NCBI GenBank assembly: GCA_021234155.1
Contig: JAJEKV010000044.1
Coordinates: 12,052,803-12,116,802, forward strand
Length of the DNA: 64,000 nucleotides
DNA from: Isoetes taiwanensis
Lineage: Eukaryota > Streptophyta > Lycopodiopsida > Isoetales > Isoetaceae
Direction of reading: 5' to 3'
This document shows positions 1 through 9,554 of the stretch, piece by piece; the stretch's first letter is position 1; each line of letters opens with the position of its first letter. Below the pieces are notes generated by a model. It did not search any database, was not told where the DNA came from, and worked only from the letters and a program-made list of their open reading frames with translations. The translations under genes and the position numbers were made by a program.

Positions 1-20
1 CTTGAGGGATGCATGATCAA

Positions 21-225
21 GGTACTGGTCGGCTCCATCCCGAATGGAGAAGACTAGATGTATCGGGTTTATGCACCTCAGAACAGAAGTTTCAATCTTC
101 ATAGATTACAAAAGATTTGAAAGGTTGCGTGAATATAAGGTATTGGGTCGACTCCATTTCAAATGGAGAGGACTAGATGTATCGGGTTCAGGCACCCTTC
201 AATCAAATGCTTTCTAAATATCATA
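21..225. repeat. Two tandem copies of a ~118 bp unit
   Basis: The block starting GGTACTGGTCGGCTCCATCC at 21 recurs as GGTATTGGGTCGACTCCATT at about 139. Both copies continue into a shared stretch reading TGGAGA(A/G)GACTAGATGTATCGGGTT and then a CA-rich end. The spacing is about 118 bp and the copies are diverged by substitutions and small indels. The pair lies just upstream of the CACTA transposase reading frames and may belong to the element's 5' non-coding part, but no terminal inverted repeat was seen here. Confidence 0.7.
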
Positions 226-354
226 AACGTTGTATGAATCTGAATCTTAAGAATAAACATTTGATAAAATCATGAAAAAAACATGGATATTTATATTTAT
301 TATATTATTACATGGTTTTTTATTAATATTTTTATTGTTTACTAGAAAAACAAC

Positions 355-1129
355 ATGGACGAACGTCAGAAGGAATTTGAACGTAAAGTGAGACAGAAAG
401 CTTTGAGAAAGATACATGGCGACCTGCGCAAGAATGTTACCCCAACAATTGCCACAAATAGTCCAATTAGACCCAGTGGACCGAGTCTTCCTAGAGGCTT
501 TGGTGGTGTGCATGAAATGAATGCCGCCGATGTATGTACCATAAACATGTTTCGAATGATTAGTTAACTTTATATCTTGATGTTACTTTTTTTTTTTTTG
601 CAGTTGTACTTGACAGAGCGGTTATATTGCAATTGTTCGATGTGCAAAGGACAAATAAAACGGATGAGAAAGACTGTCCTCGACCATGTTGACGTGAATG
701 CCCGACAAATCCAAAGCTCTCGGGGCGCATTACGTGGGGTATTCCAACGGGTATAATACACGAATCTCATGAACTCGAATCAACTACTCTCATGTACTTG
801 AATCGACGTCTTAACTTAGTTTGCTTGTATTTTGTTAGGAAGAAATTGAGAATGAAGTGAGCTCGAGCAAAGATATAGATTTTGGGCTTATGTTGTCATT
901 GGAAGTAGATGATGTTGATACTATGAATGCGTTCATAGAAAACCCTACAAAAAGAAAGCCATCAACTTCCTCAAAGAGTATCCCATTACGATGATAGAAC
1001 TTCGTCGTGCAATGGCCGTTGCCAAGATTGGAGGGAATGACAATGTTCATCAAAATTGGAATGTACTAGATCATGTAGAAGAAAATAATCTTCCACCTTC
1101 ACTAGTCCATTTGGTCCAGCCCTTCTAGA
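355..1129 (+). pseudogene. CACTA transposase gene, N-terminal exons (Transpos_assoc-like)
   Basis: An ATG at 355 opens a basic segment (MDERQKEFERKVRQKALRK) that runs to about 534, where GTATGT fits a donor. After a T-rich tract, TTGCAG near 601 leads into an open frame with the spaced cysteines CNCSMCKG followed by a basic K/R patch. This resembles the cysteine-rich transposase-associated domain at the N-terminus of plant TNP2 proteins. Its end CAACGG is followed by GTATAAT, a possible donor. A third block resumes after TTGTTAG (about 839) as EEIENEVSSSKDIDF, an acidic stretch, and then shifts frame near 990 into IELRRAMAVAKIGG. The joined phases agree for the first two junctions. The gene continues, broken, into the SET-like block. 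Confidence 0.6.
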
Positions 1130-1179
1130 TAAAGATCGTAAGAAATTCAATGCATGGCCTAGAGGCAAGCCAATTATTT

Positions 1180-1686
1180 ATGGGGAGCAATTTACATATT
1201 GGGGTAGGCGAAGACATGATTAAAAATAGTCGTCCCCCGGTCTTGGCCTCGGGATTATATATTATGATCGAATACAAAAGTCAAAGATGGTAATGACTTG
1301 TTCCTTTAATGCCATATGTAGGTCCCCACGAATATAACTTTCGGACACTTGGCATAAATTGAGTAAGCATCGATGGCGCATGCTCATCTATGGCCTAAAT
1401 TCAAATGCACGAACAATATCCAAGCCCAAAGACTACACGCAAGCTTCATATATTGATGGTCGCCCCGGTTGCATGGAAACCTTCTTTGCTTTTATTAATA
1501 GCTCTATCGAGAATCTTGAAGCTACCAATTGTGAATTTGTCGAGGCAAACAAAGACCAAGAAGATTTTTAGGCGTAAAATTGATTGGCGGAGATATATCA
1601 TGGTTTATGCTATAAAACATTTGTGTGTTGGTGATGAATTGTTCATTGAATATGAATACGGTAGACCAATACCGGAGGTCCTTTGA
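1180..1686 (+). pseudogene. SET-domain-like block inside the CACTA transposase region
   Basis: Two overlapping frames read continuously if one frameshift near 1571 is allowed. The first contains YIDGRPGCMETFFAFINSS, then ENLEATNCEFVEANKD. The second contains RRYIMVYAIKHLCVGDELFI followed by EYEYGRPIP. The order matches the C-terminal half of a SET domain: YIDG, then F-I-N-S-S in place of RFINHS, then NCEF, then a strand of hydrophobics and GDELFIEYEYGR in place of GEELTYDYG. A degenerate upstream part (GLG.YYDRI near 1245-1275) may be the SET start. Pre-SET and post-SET cysteine clusters were not seen. SET domains are lysine methyltransferases, but this copy is frameshifted and its His in the NHS motif is replaced by Ser. 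It could be a captured host fragment or a lineage-specific CACTA domain. Confidence 0.6.
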
Positions 1687-1734
1687 TGATGTACTCAAAT
1701 TACTCATATAATTTTCGTCGGAATGCACCCTTTT

Positions 1735-1802
1735 TCTTCTTCTTCTTCGAATTCTTCTTCTTCTTCTTCTTCTTTTTCGAATTCTTCGAATTCTTCTTCT
1801 CT
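1735..1802 (+). repeat. (TTC)n microsatellite with interruptions
   Basis: A run of TTC triplets interrupted by GAATTC and CGAATTC motifs lies just after the SET-like block. The serine-rich and arginine-rich translations across it are simple-repeat read-through. Confidence 0.9.
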
Positions 1803-2049
1803 TGGAATGAGATTGCACATATTGAAGATAAATGTGTATTATATCTTCAATATATGCTTTGATTATGACATAAAATTTTATATTTCGTTCGTTATTAAAT
1901 GCTTAAAATTTAACAAACACGGGCTCAATGCATGTATCAATCACGATATATTTAGTTTAATCGGCGACGCGGGGTAGGCAAGTGGATATGAGACCACATC
2001 CAAAGCGTCTTGAATTGGCGACATCAAACGTCATTGCGGATAGTAGAAT

Positions 2050-3732
2050 TAGAATACATTGAGCAAAAGATGGTACAAACATGGGCACAACGATAATGAA
2101 GAGTACAATGATGAAGATGATCGGGAATACGATGATGAAGATGGCGACAATGCCCCTATGGACGACTTCATGGAAGTTGAGGAACCCATAAATGACATGT
2201 TAGATGCATTTGGCCCAATCTTCGACAAATCGACCTAGATGACGATATAAATACTCCTAACGATGGTCATGAAGATCACGTTTTATTGGAGGAGGCGCAT
2301 AAAGCATTATATCCAGGTGCAAGCATATCTAGATTGACGACATCTTTATTGATATTAAACCTTCAAGCCAAATTCAAATGGAGCAATGCCAGTGTTACGG
2401 CTTTGTTAGAGTAAGTACAATTGCAATCACTTGACTTATTGAATTTGTAGTTGAATGTATACGTAAAGGTCTGTTTTATACAGGTTATTGCAAGAGAAAA
2501 TACTCCCACAAGGGAACACTATGCCCAAAAAGTCGCCTTTGAAATAAAAAATATATTGGCAGCTACTGGTTTAGGCTACCATAAGATTCACGCTTGTCCA
2601 AATGATTGCATGGTATATTATCCGAATGACATCTACAAGAACACAGAAACATGCCCTAAATGTGGTGCCTCTAGGTACAACGCAGATGCCAAGGGAAAGA
2701 CCGTCCCGATGAAGGTGGTTCGCTACTTTCCATTGATCCCTCGCATAAGGCTATTGTTTCGATGTGAATCTCTAGCTTCGCTCATGGGTTGGTGTGCCGC
2801 TAATGCGTCGAGTGACAATGTACTCCGCGTGGTTAGTGACTGCAAGCAATGGAAGCATATTGATGAAACATGGCCGGAATTTGGAAGAGAGCCACGAAAT
2901 CTCAGATTAGGGTTGGCAACGGATGGTGTTAATCCTTATGGACGTCAATCGGCCGCGTGGTCAACAGCGGGTGTTGATCAACTATAATTTACCACCGTGG
3001 TTACTCATGAAGACTAGCCATTTAATGGTAGTACTATTAGTTCCAGGACCGAAGAAGCCGGAAAGTCTAGATCCGTATCTGAAAATAGTTATTGATGAGC
3101 TTTTGACATTGTGGAGTGAAGGTATTGAAGTTTACGATGTCTCAAGAGAACTTCGTGCTGAACGAAGATTTACCTTGAGAGCAATCTTAATGTGGACAAC
3201 GAGCGATTGGCCTGGTTTGTATGAACTCTCTGGACTCCAAGTGTCTGGATATGCGGCATGTCACTTGTGTGGGTTTGAACAGTTGAACTCTCGCCGGTCA
3301 ACGGCATTGCACAAAAATGTCTATGCAAACTTCAAGAGATATCTGCCAATGGAAAATCGACTTCGATACGTAGGTTCAAGAGAAAAACATTGCACTGAAG
3401 AGCCTCCCAAAAGGTTGACAATGAGAGATTGGGGTAACATGTGGGATGCCGCTGAAGGAAATAAGGTTAAGGGAATGAAGTGGAAAGCATCCTTCTTCCT
3501 TCTACCCTATTGGACAGAATTGAAGATCCATCATCTTCTTGATCCCATGCACATCTTTAAAAATGTTTCGGCGTCTATTTGGAGGCATGTCACCGGACGT
3601 GGGACACAATCGACAAAGACGAAAGATCTACAAGAAGTTGGATCAAAATCTAAAGCATGGTTAAATGTCGAAGAAGGAATAAGGCCACAAGTGGATTGGA
3701 TCGTGCCTAGAAAATGTATGAAACCCGCTTAG
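2050..3732 (+). pseudogene. CACTA transposase core (TNP2, transposase_21)
   Basis: An acidic lead-in (DDREYDDEDGDNAP, about 2115-2160) precedes ALYPGASISRLTTSLLILNL, the usual run into TNP2. GTAAGTAC at 2411 and TTATACAG ending at 2483 fit an intron of 73 bp. The core follows: HKIHACPNDCMVYY, CPKCGASRY, VVRYFPLIPRIR, then LATDGVNPYG. After a frameshift near 2975 come NYNLPPWLLMKTSHLM, VYDVSRE, MWTTSDWPGLYELSG, CHLCGFE and DPMHIFKNV. These are typical TNP2 landmarks in the expected order. TNP2 is the putative catalytic part of En/Spm-type transposases that cut at CACTA termini. A second small frameshift lies near 2530. The TGA and frame breaks make it non-functional as read. Confidence 0.88.
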
Positions 3733-4294
3733 AAGCGATCAAGGCAATAAAGACTTCGACCGATATATGCATTCGCTTGTAATTGTTTCTCTAACGAAGG
3801 GGAGTTAACTGGTTGAAATCTCATGATTGGCATAAGATGTTGCGTTTGTTATGCCTATTGTTCGAGGGGTCGCCTCGGGCCACGGTCCACTACGTGCAAT
3901 ATGTCTCCCATCGAGTTTTCCAGGTTCGTGCAGTTTAGAAAACACTTTCGATGCTGAACTCTCACTTAACTTTTTCTTTCTTAAATGATATTTAGATGGA
4001 TTACAAGGAAGGAGATACCGACAAATGAAATTGCGGACATGCGAACTAAGGTCGTTGAGGCATGTTGTATGCTAGAGAAAGAATTCCCAACAAGTTTTCT
4101 CGGACATACAAACTCACTTACTAGTGCATTTAGTGGACGGGCGTAGAGCTTGCAGCACAACAAATCCTAGATGGATGTTTTTATAGAACGCTTTCGAGGT
4201 CCTCAAGGACTTCAGACGTCGGGCAAGGCAAGGCCGGAGGGTTGTATGGCCGAGGGTTGGTTAGCACGAGTCATTATTCTATGTCACCGAGTTC
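3733..4294 (+). pseudogene. CACTA transposase, DUF4218-like segment
   Basis: Fragments in several frames follow the family order after TNP2. They are WLKSHDWHKMLRLLCLL near 3810, CCMLEKEFPTSFLGH near 4060-4105, LAAQQILDGCFYRTL near 4150-4190, and GKARPEGCMAEGWLAR near 4220-4270. The last motif corresponds to the R-x-KARPEGS-A-GY signature of DUF4218. GTTCGTGC near 3921 and the T-rich tract before 3995 suggest an intron. At least three frameshifts are needed to join the pieces, so this is a decayed segment. Confidence 0.72.
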
Positions 4295-4691
4295 TTGGCC
4301 GATCTACACCCCAATGCTCCACGATTATGGACCGATGAAGACACTCCAACTATAATTGGAGAAGTTCCCGAAGGAAGACCACAAAAGAAATTGTTCACAC
4401 TAGAAGAACAGGCAAAAGTCAATAAGTTTCTCATCTACAACTCCACTCCCATGGAGAAATGGATAAAAAATACGAGGAAGAAAAAAATAAAGAGAGATGA
4501 GGAGAGAAGACGCTATCGACAAAAGAATCGCAAAACAACCACTTCCGGATCATCTAGGGGTCCCGCCAAGTGAGATAAACAATAAATGGCTGCTCGAACA
4601 ACTAGAGATGGCAAGGCAACGTGGCGAACATGTTTCTAGCGAAGAATTTGCATATGCTAAAGGCGTGTCACTATTTGTAAGTGCAACTTAA
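4295..4691 (+). pseudogene. CACTA transposase, charged linker after DUF4218
   Basis: A 92-codon open frame reads LHPNAPRLWTDEDTPTIIG, then TLEEQAKVNKFLIYNS and a lysine/arginine-rich tail. It overlaps a second frame carrying DHLGVPPSEINNKWLLEQLE and ARQRGEHVSSEEFAYAKG. In plant CACTA proteins such an Asn-rich, charged linker joins DUF4218 to DUF4216. The frame change near 4540 is another disabling lesion. Confidence 0.65.
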
Positions 4692-4739
4692 TAGCATATT
4701 ATAATTCACGAGTTTCGTTCGTTATTTTGAACATTTGTT

Positions 4740-5296
4740 CCTTTACTTTGTAGTATAATTCATATGCATCAATATGGTCTTCTGGTGCTCACTTTCGACG
4801 ACAAAGTGTGGATCATGGCAAACGACTTATGATTGTGGTATATCAGCAAAGTTTAGTACGGTTTGCCGACCGGTAGTGCGCACCCAAAACCCAATCGAGG
4901 CAATGTTGGAATGGATTGGTACTATAAAGACTATCATGGAGGTTGATGTCGGTAGTGCATTCAAAACAATGTTGTTTGATGCCGAATGGTTTGATCTTGT
5001 GTGTACTGGTGCTCATGCCACGATACGCAAAAGATCCGGTGGCCAGTATTCACTAGATTCAACTCATCGGTATCGTGGTCAAGACACACTCGTGAGGGTT
5101 GAGCAATGTGAACAAGTATGTTTACTTGGATGCAATAAAATTTATATATGTCATTAACAAAGGAACTAATGTAATAGAGGTTTTGTAGGTCACCTTCGTT
5201 CCAGATCCTTTGCAAGATCAGTGGTGGTTCGTAGTTCCATGTAAGGCTCGCTCCCGCCGCATATTTGAAGGTGAAGAAGAGATGGCGGTCGAATAG
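4740..5296 (+). pseudogene. CACTA transposase, DUF4216-like C-terminus
   Basis: Pieces in two frames give WSSGAHFRRQSVDHGKRL (about 4780) and then GTIKTIMEVDVGS, LFDAEWFDL and a run ending VRVEQCEQ. GTATGT at 5116 and TTTTGTAG ending at 5188 bound an intron of 73 bp. The final exon reads VTFVPDPLQDQWWFVV and ends with a TAG at 5294-5296. The pattern I.E.D, F.AEWFDL, Q(V)FVPDPL, W.VV is that of DUF4216, the usual C-terminal block of plant TNP2 proteins. A frameshift lies near 4900. Confidence 0.78.
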
Positions 5297-5690
5297 AGAG
5301 GTTGGGGGGGGGGGCTAGACTATTGTCATGATAGAAGACTACCATCGATTGAACCTTCATTACTTTATTATGATTATATTTTCTTCCCACATATGAATAA
5401 GAAAATACTTTGGCATGCTTAATTTGTGTATACTACAAACCATATTAGGCAACATTAGTATTGCAACTTGAGTTATCATAGACATTTATGCCAAGTTAAT
5501 TGGCAGCCTAGTATAGACCTATGGCTTGCAAGCGCCGATCAGGGCAGTCCTACATACAGTTGAGTACACGCTTTATGTTTAATTAATCATAAAATGTGAA
5601 GATTCCCTTCAAAATGCAAGATTCATATACAAAAATCATATATGTATTCCCTTCAAAATACAAAATTCATATAAAAAACCCATACACAAT

Positions 5691-6228
5691 TCAAATACAC
5701 AAAACAAAGTGGATGCCAAGTGCACATCTAGCGGTATATATCAAGATCGATGTGATCCACTCATGAGCTCGAAGGTGCTCGGCGGTGATTTCCTCCACCC
5801 CGAACAAGCCTCCGAGCATGGAATCCAAGCCCTCCGGCGTGGTGTCTGTTTCCCCAAGGAATTCATGTACAAGCACTTCCCGCATGCCCTGGTTGGTCTG
5901 GTGCAACCTTTGAAAGTAGGGCTTCAGCAAATGTTTCCCTTCCCAAAGGACCCTATCCTCTAGCATACGGGCCAAGCACAACGAGCTCACCATGCATTTC
6001 TTCGTGCATTCGAGCTCAGATGAGGGAAGGTCCCGGCCCCAAGACGCGAAGCGTAGGTCTTTCTTGACCCCTATCACGCAGCTTTGTCATGGCTTGCTTG
6101 AACTCCGGCCTTTCTTTAAGGGGTTAGCCTCTAGCCACTCGTGACCGAGGCGCTCAGGGTGCTCCAAAGAGCGCCTGCACGGCCTCTGGTGCGGCATCAA
6201 GCGGGCATGCATCAGGAGAAGCGGCCAT
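5691..6228 (-). pseudogene. Opposite-strand reading frame beside the CACTA gene, unidentified
   Basis: On the minus strand an ATG at 6228 starts MAASPDACPLDAAPEAVQ. After frame changes near 6160-6070 the sense continues (GHEWLEANPLK, FKQAMTK) into a 120-codon frame with KDLRFASWGRDL, KKCMVSSLCLARMLEDRVL and FGVEEITAEHLRAHEWITS, ending at 5691. The pieces read as one protein interrupted by small indels. It lies tail to tail with the transposase gene and next to the subterminal repeat cluster, so it could be a second CACTA-encoded protein or a captured gene. Upstream minus-strand sequence to 6384 is also open but rich in Arg/Leu/Ser from GA-rich DNA. I do not recognise the family. Confidence 0.42.
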
Positions 6229-6371
6229 GGCAGATGCAGGTGAGGAGCTCTGACGAAGGAGGAGGAGGAGGAAGCTGGAGAGCGGAGGAGCAGAGGACGA
6301 GGGGATCGGAGGGCGGCGGAGAAGCCGGAGGACTAATAGGCAATATATATGCGAAAAACAAAACAAATTTC

Positions 6372-6445
6372 TACGACGCCGCAAATGCGTTAACGTCGTT
6401 ATAGACGCCGCTTAACGACGCTTGCACGCCGTTAAACGACGCCCC
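6372..6445. repeat. CGCCGTTAAACGACG-type subterminal repeat cluster
   Basis: Within about 75 bp there are repeated motifs in both orientations: ACGACGCCG, GTTAACGTCGTTATA, ACGCCGCTTAACGACG and ACGCCGTTAAACGACGCC. Dense short direct and inverted motifs just inside the ends are the known binding sites of the CACTA TNPA-type protein. A similar motif (CGCCGTTTAACGCCG) occurs in the first 250 bp of the CACTACAAG insertion at 50141, which links the two elements. Confidence 0.55.
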
Positions 6446-6479
6446 GTTTCCTTTTAAATGTCAGCCGCCGCCATTTTCC

Positions 6480-7530
6480 CATTTCTTTTATGATTTGAGT
6501 ATTGCGCTACTCGCTTTGAACCATCCTCGGATCCTAGTTTTCATTGCGCTTATTGTGAGAGTTTTTTTCTTTATTGCTTTTTGGATACATGGCCATGGAA
6601 GGTATGCTTCGACGCTTGAACCGTGATTCAGGGAGGAGATGAGGATTCAAGAGCGAGAGATATGGAACTGTCTTCACAAGTAAGGCTACACTCATGGTTT
6701 ATAGACTTTATTGTATTTTCTCTATTTTCTAAATCTATAGCTTGGTGTAGGAGCCGTCGAGGGCATGAGAAGGAAGGGAATCCTCAAGTGAACCCCTCCT
6801 CCACTCGAAGATGAGGACTATGAAACAACGATCCATCGGATGAAGGTATTAAAGAAGTATGTGATTGGTGAGAAGGCATCGAATCGGTGCTAGGAACCAA
6901 AGGAGTGCCTAGCATGATGAGGGTGCTTCTTGAAAAGATGGTCAGGGTTTGGAAGCACCACAGGAAAAATAACATTAACATGATACTAGCGTCGACATGG
7001 CTGCCGCCGACATATACTTGACATGGAGCTATGGTTCAAAGGGGATGGACAAGTGGAGGACTTCACGATGGAAACCATAAGCCAAGCTCATGAGGAGTAT
7101 CTTTGAATTGTTCAAGTGATCTTTTGTTCAATAAACCTATGTTTTGTACATTGTTATATTTTCTCTTGGGTACAATCTAGCATTGATACATGCATGAACA
7201 TGATCTTCTGTTGGATCCCGCCTTCTTCAGTTCGATTTGCCATTTGAGAGCCTGAGGTTTCTGCGACATTTCGACTTGGACTGGTAGAACCAGCTTCTGA
7301 GATTATTTGTGGTTTGGACTCTCCTGTAGCTCTTACAAATGGGACACTTCCATGTTCTAAATCTTTCAAATGCACATTCTTAGAAGTTTGTGATGGACAA
7401 ATCGACTTGGATTTTTCTCCAACCTGACCGATAGAAGCACCACTAAATTTATGTTTCTTTGTGGCTTGAAGTCAATCACATCTTCTAAATCTTCCAAATC
7501 AGCTCTCTATTTGCCTCAAGAACGGCCGCC
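6480..7530. other. Intergenic or element flank, no supported gene
   Basis: Only short frames occur here. One minus-strand frame (7154-7375) contains SPSRNVAETSGSQMANRTEE, polar and unrecognised. No convincing splice-linked coding series, TIR or poly(A) tail was seen. The segment may be the outer part of the CACTA element or its flank. Confidence 0.5.
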
Positions 7531-8650
7531 CCGACGGTTCTAATGCTAACCTTTTGACCTAAAACTTTCCCGAAAAATTCCAAAAATTGGGTCGTGTCCG
7601 AGATGAATTAGGATCCAGCTGGCAAAAATCAGAATTTATTTTCGTGCAATGCATTAATTACGAATTTATGAGTGTGTTGCCACCGCAAAAAGCTTCCCGA
7701 CTTCTAATTGCCACATCGAGGAGGACAGGTCCAAACTCCGCTCCGCCGGGCCCCTTGCTATAGCGTTCGGGCCGCAGCTTTCTCGACCACGTTCCAATCG
7801 CAATGACCAGGACTCGCCCCCAAAACGTAAACCCTTCTAGAGCACCTGCAACCCACTGTGGTTTACGTTTGAGGCCCTCTCCTTGTTAGATTCGGCCGAC
7901 CTTGGCGACGTGTCTTGAAGTGGAGTTGGGGTGTTGACGCCATGCGCGGACCCTAAAATCCCTCCGAGGCCGCTTTGCCCCAAATTTCCTCTCCCCAAGG
8001 CCCTCGGGGAAGGGGCCGGGCAACCCTCCCTCTCCGTAACCACGATTTGGCTCTCCCAATGGACTCAGAACATTGACATTGCCACTGGGACCAAGTTCCG
8101 CGGCGGGTAAGACTCAGGACTCGGCCCCAAAACGTAAACCCTTCTAGAGCCCGGCAACCTACGGGGTTTTACGTTTTGGGAGGCCCTCTCCTTGTCGATT
8201 CGGGGACTTTGCGCCATGTCTTGAAGTGGAGTTGGGGTGTTGGCCGCCAGAGCCGATACTAAAATACCTCCTAAGCCGCTTGCCCCGAATTTCCTCTCCC
8301 AAGGCCCGGAAGGGAAGGGCGGGCAACCTCCCTCATCGGAACCAAGGATTTGGCTCTCGCCAATGGACTCATAATGCCAACATTGCCCCAGGGACCAAGT
8401 TCCGTGGCGGTAAGACCGTGACTCGGCCCCCAAAACGTAAAAGCCCTTCTAGAGCCCCGGCAACCCACGGGGTTTACGTTTGGAGGCCCTCTCCTTGTCG
8501 ATTCGGCGGGACCTTCTTGGGAGATGTCTTGAAGTGGAGTTGGGGTGTTGACGCCGGCCTGGACCCTAAAATCCCTCCTAAGTACTTGCCCCAAATTTCC
8601 TCTCCCCAAGGCCCCTTGGGATCGGACGGACCCTCCCTTGTCTTGGCCTT
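7530..8650 (-). repeat. Inverted copy of the 1.1 kb repeat family, with internal ~305 bp tandem units
   Basis: This stretch is the reverse complement of the monomer found at 50.4-55.1 kb. ATGCATTAATTACGAATTTA at 7650-7669 is the exact complement of TAAATTCGTAATTAATGCAT at 51433. GAATCGACAAGG...CCTC, the GTAAACCC...TAGAGC...CGG block and CCAATGGACTC...TTGGTCCC are also shared in inverse order. Here the GTAAACCCTTCTAGAGC block repeats at about 7827, 8135 and 8438, so a sub-unit of roughly 305 bp has been amplified three times. Frames across it differ from copy to copy and look non-coding. Confidence 0.8.
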
Positions 8651-8659
8651 GAATTTCAG

Positions 8660-9554
8660 GTAAAGTTCTTGCTCTCTCGTTGGGATGTATCTCTATGGGA
8701 GAAGGTCGCGAAAAATTTGCCTCTCATAGTGCAAGTTGGTGTTCTTTGAAAGGGTGCCATGGGACTATCATGAAAATATTCACAAAGGCAAGCAATTTGT
8801 CGACGAAGATATCGCCTTCTTTTAGCACCACAACCCCTCCAGTTGCGGATGGATGGCACCTACATGTTCCACAACCCACTTTGTGTCGTACATGGCGATG
8901 GCTTTGGGGCGGGTTGCTCCACCCTAAAGTCTACTCTTCTTTGTGGTGGCGGGTTATCCACAGTGCCTGCGGGTTAATGCCTTTTCGACATCGCTATGAT
9001 CCTCGCATATCTGCAAAGATGCCCGCTCTGCCTCTCCTGGACGTTGAGACTCTTGAGCATTGTCTCTTTGATTGTCCCGAGGTTCAACCAAATGCGGGTC
9101 CTGGCTACAAGGTTTGTTTAACAAGACATTGACCCGCCGATGCATCCTTTTGGCGTCCTATCCCAACGCATGGCCTCCCAAATAAACAAAGGGCATTTCA
9201 TCTTGGTTCCGGTTGGCTCCTATGGTCGATATGGGAGCTGTCAAGAGACACCACATCTTTCGGGGCATTTATTCATCCACATACGGTGTTATTACAAAGG
9301 CCTAAAAAGATATTGGCGACCCTACGAAAGTGTTCTTCCCTTTGACTTCGAATCGTGGAACGATCCGATTCGATATCTTGAATTGATTCTTATCATTAGT
9401 CTCCTACTCTGGAGTAAGTACATTGTGCTCTAGGCTCGTGCTCCTATGGCATCTCTGTGTGCTTACACAATTAGATGAGACATGTAAATTTTGTACTTTT
9501 TCTCTGATTAATAAACTTTTTGGCGTTCGTCCTTCAAAAAAAAAAAAAAAAAAA
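8660..9554 (+). mobile_element. 5'-truncated L1-type LINE with poly(A) tail
   Basis: A plus-strand frame (8680-9132) contains GGLLHPKVYSSLWWRVIHSA, then FRHRYDP and VETLEHCLFDCPEV. This is the pattern of the zinc-binding reverse-transcriptase C-terminal domain (zf-RVT) of plant L1-type LINEs, although the first Cys pair of the CxxC..HxxxxC array is degraded. A broken tail follows to about 9430. The 3' UTR ends with TAATAAACTTTTTGG and a run of 19 A residues at 9536-9554. The 5' part, including the RT palm, is absent, which is usual for LINE insertions. It abuts the inverted repeat block on its left. Confidence 0.75.

Larger units (their letters stand above)
300..6480 (+). mobile_element. Decayed EnSpm/CACTA DNA transposon (internal part)
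   Basis: Consecutive plus-strand reading frames carry the domain order of plant CACTA transposases: a C-rich N-terminal exon, a TNP2 (transposase_21) core, a DUF4218-like segment and a DUF4216 C-terminal segment. A cluster of CGCCGTTAAACGACG-type motifs at 6372-6445 resembles the subterminal repeats of CACTA elements. Neither CACTA terminus nor a 3 bp target duplication could be located, so both borders are approximate. The left end may lie outside the window. Many frameshifts and stops mean it cannot be autonomous as sequenced. Two features are odd: a SET-like block between the N-terminal exons and TNP2, and an opposite-strand frame at 5.7-6.2 kb. Confidence 0.88.

Noticed and set aside
247-548. 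Minus-strand frames opposite the CACTA N-terminal exon
   Set aside because: They overlap the plus-strand exon, which has a better start, splice site and continuity with the transposase.
5190-5390. Minus-strand frame over the DUF4216 end
   Set aside because: Shadow of the DUF4216 exon and a G-run. No independent support.
7837-8663. Several overlapping frames above 60 codons on both strands
   Set aside because: They fall in the repeated 305 bp units, differ between copies and are not conserved as protein.
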